Assembly (NCBI GenBank): GCA_002946415.1
Contig: NJPS01000017.1
Location: 1-64,000, forward strand
Direction: 5' to 3'
Origin: Rutstroemia sp. NJR-2017a BVV2
Taxonomy: Eukaryota; Ascomycota; Leotiomycetes; Helotiales; Rutstroemiaceae
Length of the DNA stretch: 64,000 bases
Position numbers and translations under genes: made by a program. Positions 56,611 to 64,000 of this stretch are shown here, piece after piece. The notes under the pieces were generated by a model. That model did no database searches, was not told the DNA's origin, and saw nothing but the letters and a program-made list of their open reading frames with translations. How positions within the stretch are numbered: position 1 is the first letter of the stretch; each line of letters opens with the position of its first letter.

Positions 56611-59600
56611 GAAGAGCTTAGTATAGCTCAGATTCAGCGGTATATAGTATAGTCCTCTTTCCGGGTTATCTATTTGCTACTGGAGATACTTATTAAGTGC
56701 TCGTACGTCGTTATCTGTAGGTTCCTGATATTGAGCTGCAACCGAAAGGTCGAAGCTAGCTTCTGGCTGGTATATACTTGAGAGGTAAATGCCTCTAGCG
56801 TATTGCTCGCGGTAGTTATTCGTATACTGCTTAGATACCAGCTTAACTGTCTTGATCTTCTAGCCTTGTCCCTTCTATATAATCAATAGCTTGTCCCCTT
56901 TTTGAATTAGGCGGTATCTGTTGAAGGTTAGGGAGTTTGCGGATGTAAGTACTTCTGTTGGCTTTGCGAGAAAACTAGCTCTCTTTAACTCTTATACTTC
57001 CTTATCATGGAATACTTTATTTCCTAGGATAAGTGTATTATCGGTTTGTAGGGCAACTACTGCAAATGTGTCTTGTATAGTAGTAATTAAGAGGTATGGA
57101 TTGTACGAGGACGTTTCTATATCGAGCTTCTTACAGTAGTATATATGGTATGTAATCCACTAATGTGTACCTGCTTCTGCTATACTATATAGGGGTTTGC
57201 GGATAATCATTATTATTCCTTTAGGGTACTGGTATTCGATCTGCTTTGGTAACCTGGCAATAATCGTATAGGCTAGTTCGGTAGTCGATTGTGGGTATGC
57301 TTGTATAATATCGCGTATATTTACTCTTATCCCTTATACTTAGAGTATAGGGACTAATGCTTCTAGCAGATATTGACTTGATCTCTGTACTGTAGATACT
57401 TGTATGAGAATACTCTTTTTGCCTTGATCGTTATATCTTTGTGCTATAAGCCTGCTCTTCTTATACAGAGCTGATATTGTTTTGCCCTTTACCTTATTAA
57501 CTAGTCTGGTATTGAAGATGTATCCCTTATATATAGTTGGATTATACTATACTATTTCGAAGATGCTATGGGTAATCAAGCTATCAATTTCTGTCTGTTG
57601 AGAGAGCTCGAAGGGTACTCCTACTGTAGTAATAGTGCCTTATATATATAGTTGCTATACTAGATTATAATCGCTTTATTCCTTCTTTATCAAGAACACT
57701 TCCGTATATCGGAATAGGATAATAACCTGCAGGATCAGCTTCTGGGAAGCTGTTATATCGTTCTTTTTGTAGCTATACTAAGCAGGAAAGGGTTCGGTTT
57801 TAATTTGGTATTCTGGAAGCTCTTCTAAATAGAAGGGTTTAATAGATATCGTTCTAAAACGGGTTGGACCTACTAGTATCTATATAATCCTATCTTCTCC
57901 TTCTATACCGATAAGCTTATATAGTCCGGTCCATCCGCCCTTTTCTCGGTATATATATATATCCGATTACAGAAGGAGATTGATTAGCTTTGATATTCTT
58001 GGTCCATTTCTAGCTTCTAGGATATCTCTTACTTATTGTTAAGTATTGTACTTATATACTTCTGCTATTACCTTTTCAACTGCCTCAGCTCGTATATATA
58101 TAGATGGTAATAGGATTGATTGATGGTTAAGCCGGGGGTAGACGCCGAAGACTAAGAAAGTAGGTACTAGTCTATCTGGACCTGCTATATTGTTGATTGC
58201 TTTAACAGCTATTTGTAGTATATTATCTCGGGAGATCTATTTGTTTTATAGTTCTTTGCTTAAGATCTTGTACGCTTGTCGGAGAGAGGTATAGTAGTGC
58301 TCGACCTTGTCTATATTATTATATACTTCGACTAGTATCTCCTTCACTTCGGAGCCTATAGTATATACATTTTGCCGGAACTTATTAGATACGAAGTTGG
58401 TTCCTATATCATATATAATATAATCTAGTAGTCCCTGGTATATATCAATCCAGTATATATATATAGTATTCTATATGGTTTTTGCTAAGATATTCTTTAA
58501 GAAGTATACTATATTAAATACTGTTGCTTTATCTATAAGGTGAAGTACTGATATACCTCCTAGATATATAATATCGATAATAACAGTATAGTTGAAGTTG
58601 ATATCGTCCTTGATTGTAAATTTGAACCTACCTGGTAACTTGGTATATAACTAGCAGTACTTGTAGTACTTGGTGAGGTATTCTAGTATATATATATTAA
58701 TATCCTCTTACCTTACTTTCTCCAGCAGTAGTAACAACTTGTATATAGACAGGTATCCGAAATATCGATATAGCTACTTTAGTTCTTTTTCTATTATATA
58801 AACTTATACAATTGCTTCCTCTTTCTTTAGAAATATCCAAGGATATCCCTATTTCCGGATAATAGAGATAATATTATCTCCTTATACGAGAATATTATAT
58901 AGGTTATCAAACTATATATTTATCTTATCTATATCCTGGATATAGTAGAGAAAGGGGGTATTGATTGTAACGATATAGAAGGTAATTGTATCTACTAGTA
59001 TACTAACGATAATAGTACCTTTAACACTTACTATTCTCTTCCCGAAGCAGATTGTATAGTTCTTATCGTCTGTCTAGGTAAGTATAATACTAGGGTCTTC
59101 TCGCTATAGTACTTGAAATTGAGGTTCTCCTACTATAGAGATACCAGATACTTTACTATCTAATATGATCCTCTAGAACTTGGCTATAGAGTATTATTCC
59201 TCAAAAGTAAAGATCTCTTCGTATTATACTTGAGATAGTTTTAAGTCCTCTTATATAAAGAGGTATATAATGCTCTAATTAAGAAATATACTAATTGTCT
59301 ACTAGCTATCGATTGGGCTAAGCTCTGTAAGTATCTGCTTATATACAATTCCTCCTTGATCCTCTGGTACTTCTTCTTCTTATTACTCTTCTTCGTACTG
59401 AATATACTACTTTGCTTCACTATTGTTTAAGCCTTCTTCTACTATTAGTTACTCTTTATAGTCATCAAATACTTTCTTTACTTCTGTACTAAAATGGTTT
59501 ATAGACTAGTATCCTTTTTTCTTATATATAAGATACTTCTTTCTAGGTCGTTTTGGGTGTTTATAGGGTACTTGTGCTTTTGCAGTCTACCTTCCTTAAA

Positions 59601-61049
59601 CAGGGGGCTGTTACAGAGTATTATAGCTGTAACAGGTATAAGAACCTTTATACTTTCGGTCGACCTAGTACTACTTGTTTGTAACAAGTGCAGTGGATTG
59701 CTGATGGTTATATACAGTAGTAGCAATAGAGTTATATAGATCTAAGTATACTAACTTAAAGATATCTAACAGTTTATATAATACAAAGCTATAGTTAGAT
59801 ATACCTTAGTATATATTGAGGACTTGATCCTATAGATTATACTTATTCTGATACTTATATAACAAGCTCTTCTGTAGAATACGGATTTTATCAAAAAGTA
59901 GTTCTAGGTATTATAGCTCAGTCTTGTCAGGATACTATTACTATATATTTTGGTATATAATAGATCTCTATTTAGATAAGTAGGTCTACTTCTGTTTGCT
60001 TATCTCGAAGTACTTCTGGATTATATCTTATATTATATAAAAGAAGAGGTTCCTCTCTAAGATCTGATTAAAGAAGTAATTTAATACCCGATCTTTTAGG
60101 ATAGATAAGAATCCGAAGGTATATACTTTTGGAGATAAACCTGCTTTTGTATAATAGTCCTAGAAGATTCTGAGCTTGATATTGATTACTTTGTATATCT
60201 TACCGCTATACTTCTTTCGGTCGTTATTTAAGAGCTTATATAGGTTACTTAGCTGCTTACTATATACTGAGGGGTCCTGTACAGTGATGATTGCGGAATC
60301 TAAAACAGGATACAGAGTACTACTGATATGGTCGGAAGGATTCCAAATAGAAGTAGGGTGCTGAACCCGGGTTTCCCTACCAATTTCTGGTATATATACC
60401 GGTTTCTCGGCCTCCTGCTGCTTTAGCGGGTTTTGGTCTGTATCTGGGGCTACAGAAGAGATCTACGGTACTTCCACTATAGGTCGAAGGGGACTAGTTT
60501 GCTTGTCTAAAACCCTTGCTTTAGGAGATCCATAGTAGGTCTCAAGTTGCTAGAACTCCTCTTCTATCTATTTATAGGGTTTCTCTTCTCTAAGAAGTAC
60601 TATAAAGACCTTAATATACGATCTACCTCCAATAATATCTTGAACAAATATCCCTTATTCCATTATATATACTTATAGTTGATAGAGAAGTACTATACTA
60701 GCTAAGGTGAATAGCTCTTCTATCCATTCTTCGAAATCATTATAGTATATAATCTATAGGTTATAGTTAGTTTCTTTTACTTATATAGTCTATATGATAA
60801 ATTGGATGATATAGATAGTAACAGTAGTCTTCGTATAGAATAACTTATCTGAGAAGTTGTAGTCCTTGTAGAGTAGTGTAATATTGATTGTATACTAACT
60901 CCATCCTTCGGGGATATAGTCTTAAGATACTATTGTAGATATAGGTTATTATATACAGATCGGGGTACTTTGCTGGTCTGTAGTTGAGAAGGATACTTGG
61001 CCAACGACCGAAGTATATAGTGGTATCAATAGGATCAACTATTGATTAG

Positions 61050-61420
61050 TATTGGTTGGACCTTCTAATAAAAGTAATATATTCAAAAGAGGGAAGATCT
61101 AATAAGATTATATGAACTTATACCGACATTTACCCAGGATACTAGACTAAGTATATAATAGCCAGCTTATATCAATAGGTAAAATCGTTTTATTCTTCTA
61201 TAACTAACTAGCCATACAATAGCTTATTTATAGTATATAATAAGTATACTCCGAAGCTCCTTTTAATACTCTCCGGTACTCCAGCTTCGGTATATATAGA
61301 TATATAAGTAGATATACAGCGACCTAAAATATATATAGCTATTTTGATAGAATATACTTTATACCTAAGGTATAATAGTCTATATAGCTATTATCTGGCC
61401 GAAGCACCGATATTCCAACA
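61050..61420 (-). repeat. Copia copy II 5' LTR (heavy RIP)
   Basis: 371 bp; plus-strand ends TATTGGTTGGACC and GATATTCCAACA. Strongly A/T-shifted relative to 55277-55647. Confidence 0.9.
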
Positions 61421-64000
61421 ATATTGGCTTTAGTATTTTCGTTTCCTTTAATATATAGTATCTTGAAATTATATATAGTTAATATTTCTATCTATTATAT
61501 CTATTATCTATTTAGAACTTTGGTTATTATAAAATATACCAAATTCTTATAATCTAAGTAAATCTAGATTATATACTTAGATCCTTCGAAGTAAACTCTT
61601 TATTTTCTGAAAGTATCGATAATTATTAGAAACTTCTTATTATAAATTTCGTAATTCAACTTGGTTAGTTAAAGCTTTCTTAAATAATATACTATTGGTT
61701 ATAGTTTCTTATTCTTACCTAGCTAGCTAAAGACTATTTCTAATATATAATCCGATATATCTATCTTAATAGTGATCGATAGTTCTGGATCGAAAATAAT
61801 AAGAACTAGTATCTATATAAAGATTTATTTGAGGATCTCAAATATTTCTTATACTATACTATTCTATTTATACTTATAATCTTTCTTGGTTAGCTTTATA
61901 AATAGTACTGCGATTTTCGAATAATCTTTGATAAATCTTCTATAGAAGTTTGCAAATCCCAAAAATAATTATATTTCTTTAACTATAATAAACTATATCT
62001 ACTTTAAAACTTCTTTTACTTTTCTTGAACTTATTTCGAGTTTATAAATCTCAATAATATATTCTAAGAATTTAGTTCTAGTAATATAGAATTCATATTT
62101 CGAAGGTTTAAGTAAGATACTTATATCTATCAGAACCTATAGTATTTTCTATATAATCTTGATATATTTCTCAAAGATCTTAATAAAGATTAAAATATTA
62201 TCTAAGTATATTATATAATAGTTATCGAGATATTTTCTTAATAAGTTATTAACCAAATATATATATATTATAAATATATTGGTAAGCCCAAAAGGTATAA
62301 CTTAGTATTTGTAATATCTATATTATATATGAAATATTGTTTTCTACTTATCTCCTTCCTTGATTTGGATTAGATTGAATTTTATATATTAATCCAACTT
62401 AATAAAATATTTAGTTTTCCCGATTCGATCTTATAACTTACTAGCCAATAGTAATATATATTAGTTTTTAATAATAATAGTATTCAGTTTTCGGTAGTCG
62501 ATAACTAGTCTTAATTTTGTATTATAGAGTTTAGATATAAAGAAGATTGGTATATTTATAGATAAATAAGATTCTCTAATAAATCCTTTTATTAAATTTT
62601 CTGTAATATATTCTTGAAGTATTTTGAGTTTTTCCTCTGATAATAATATAATTGGTAAAAATAATAGCTTCTTTCCTTCTTCCAATTTTATTTTATAATC
62701 CTAAAGCTAATACTTTGGTAAAATATCTTTATAAGACCTTTCCTTGAAGATCTCAATATATTTCTAGTACTATACTGATATATTCTTCAATAGAGGATCT
62801 TAGGCTAAGATATCTAATCTCGGTAAATATATTACCTTCAACTCCTGACCAGATATTAATCTCGCGAGATCCTATATAAATTTCGTCTTGTATTTGTATT
62901 TATTATACTATATAGTTATTGTAACTTAATCGATATATAGATTATAGCTCTTTAGCTATAATATTCCCAAAATTAGTTGGTATCCTTCTAGTAAGACCAA
63001 ATCTATTTTTATCTATTTAGAATACTATCTTAGCTATATCTCAAATTCTTATATTTTGTATTGAACCAATTTATCTCTTTTAGCTAATTACCTATTAGTA
63101 AGATAGAGCCTATATAGAACTGGTTTCTCGAGAATTTACAATTTTGCTAATATTATAGCTTCTAGTACTATGAAATTTTCTATTACTCTCAAATCTATTA
63201 TTGCTCGAAGTAAATATCTGTTTATATATATTTTGCAAAGGATTTATTCTGATTCTAGAATAGTCTTAAGCTCTTTAGCTAACTTTCTATTTATATTTTT
63301 AGTAAGTTATTTCTAATTAATTCTTTTCTAGTTTCGGTTTACAATTTTAGATTTACTATTTTTTATAAAACCAAAGAATCTTTTCTAGATATCGATTATA
63401 TCTTCCTAAACTATATTTAGATTCGTTCTGATTCTTATTCTAAGGATTTATCTAATAGAAATATCGATATATTTAGTAGATACTTTATATCTGAAAACCT
63501 ATAATACTACTTTTTGTAATTAAATCAATTCCTATAATAATATATTTCGCTAGTTTTTATAACTATATTAGTAAATAATTTCCCAAATCTCTTTATTACT
63601 TAGTAGATTATATTATTGGAACTCTCTAAATCTTCTATAGATTCAAGTTTCTCACTATATTCTAATAAAGCTAATCTCTAGTTCCAACTTATAGTAGCAA
63701 TCTATAATTAGTTAATCTTAGATATTCTAAAAGTTGTTTTAGAATCTATTATTGTTTAATAAATCTATAAATTTCTTTTATCTCCAAGATCTAGTTTTAT
63801 AATAACTGATTTTTTCTAAGAACTATATCTTTTCTTACTTTGGAAGTTTATTTTAAATAATAGTTTTCTTATTATTAAGCTTTTTTGGATACTAATCTGT
63901 TTCCTTCTTATCTACTTTATAAATTAAATAAGAATCTTTATAGTAGATAATCTATATCAGTTATATATAATCTGTTTCTTAGATAGTTCGATAACTACTT
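61421..64000 (-). mobile_element. Gypsy element: reverse transcriptase and upstream
   Basis: A minus-strand ORF at 62685-62461 is the start of a Ty3/Gypsy reverse transcriptase: LSEEKLKILQEYITENLIKG, FIRESYLSINIPIFFISK and LRLVIDYRKLNTI. Downstream near 62,196 the catalytic motif reads YLDN where YLDD is expected, a G-to-A change consistent with RIP. RNase H should follow down to 61,426, where Copia copy II interrupts. Gag/protease relics are expected above 62,700, but the sequence is too decayed to place them. The element leaves the window at 64000. Confidence 0.75.

Larger units (their letters stand above)
55277..61420 (-). mobile_element. Ty1/Copia retrotransposon copy II, 6144 bp
   Basis: Same family and same length as copy I, in opposite orientation; flanked by ATATT at 55272-55276 and 61421-61425. 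Coding runs on the minus strand: gag about 60,900-59,400 with a zinc-knuckle relic near 59,530; integrase about 58,850-58,100; reverse transcriptase about 57,550-56,850; RNase H 56,630-56,206. Decay is strong at the 5' side and fades toward the 3' end. The last 2 kb (55,277 to about 57,300) contain long stretches with normal CG content and few stops. Confidence 0.9.

Overview
The window comes from a filamentous ascomycete nuclear genome. Genes carry many short introns (about 48-220 bp, mostly GT..AG). There is a fungal Zn2Cys6 regulator, a fungal aquaglyceroporin and a single phosphopantetheinyl transferase, and the last 20 kb is AT-rich and looks mutated by RIP (C-to-T decay of repeats). An ice-binding protein gene and the repeat style would fit a Leotiomycete (Sclerotinia-like) or another cold-exposed fungus, but the sequence alone does not fix the species. 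Layout: 1-1.2 kb holds the end of a hAT-like terminal-inverted-repeat element that cuts off a minus-strand gene, followed by a four-exon gene of unknown function. 2.9-3.9 kb encodes a single-pass membrane protein, and 7.2-8.9 kb encodes GPI2 of the GPI-anchor GlcNAc transferase. 10-15 kb is an accessory patch with hAT-like elements, a minisatellite, a PD-(D/E)XK-like gene with an early stop, an unknown three-exon gene with a probable frameshift and another gene with a nonsense codon. 15-19 kb holds only relics. 19-22.6 kb carries a secreted DUF3494 ice-binding protein with a repetitive Ser/Thr stalk and a tail-anchored PemK-like fungal protein with a GC-AG intron. 24-35 kb is the best-preserved part: Zn2Cys6 factor, decayed medium-chain dehydrogenase, 4'-phosphopantetheinyl transferase, aquaglyceroporin and acyl-CoA dehydrogenase. 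35-37 kb is an internally duplicated gene cut by a CAA-to-TAA change. 38-42.4 kb holds a small acidic membrane protein, an F-box-like protein and thymidylate synthase with two MluI cell-cycle boxes upstream. From 44 kb to the end there are only retroelements. Two copies of one Ty1/Copia family lie in opposite orientation (each 6144 bp, with 371-bp LTRs and intact 5-bp target duplications GTAAT and ATATT). Both are inserted into one minus-strand Ty3/Gypsy element with a chromodomain; removing the two insertions restores the Gypsy integrase reading frame. A third, truncated Copia element forms the left border. RIP is uneven: one LTR of each Copia copy and the 3' edges of two elements are almost untouched. 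The conserved genes here (GPI anchor, thymidylate synthesis, PPTase, glycerol channel) are single housekeeping genes, not an obvious pathway cluster. The unusual material lies in the accessory patches and the nested retroelements. I see no clear new system; the best leads are the extra membrane-spanning ORF in the Copia family, the ice-binding protein and the cluster of PD-(D/E)XK-like and broken genes.
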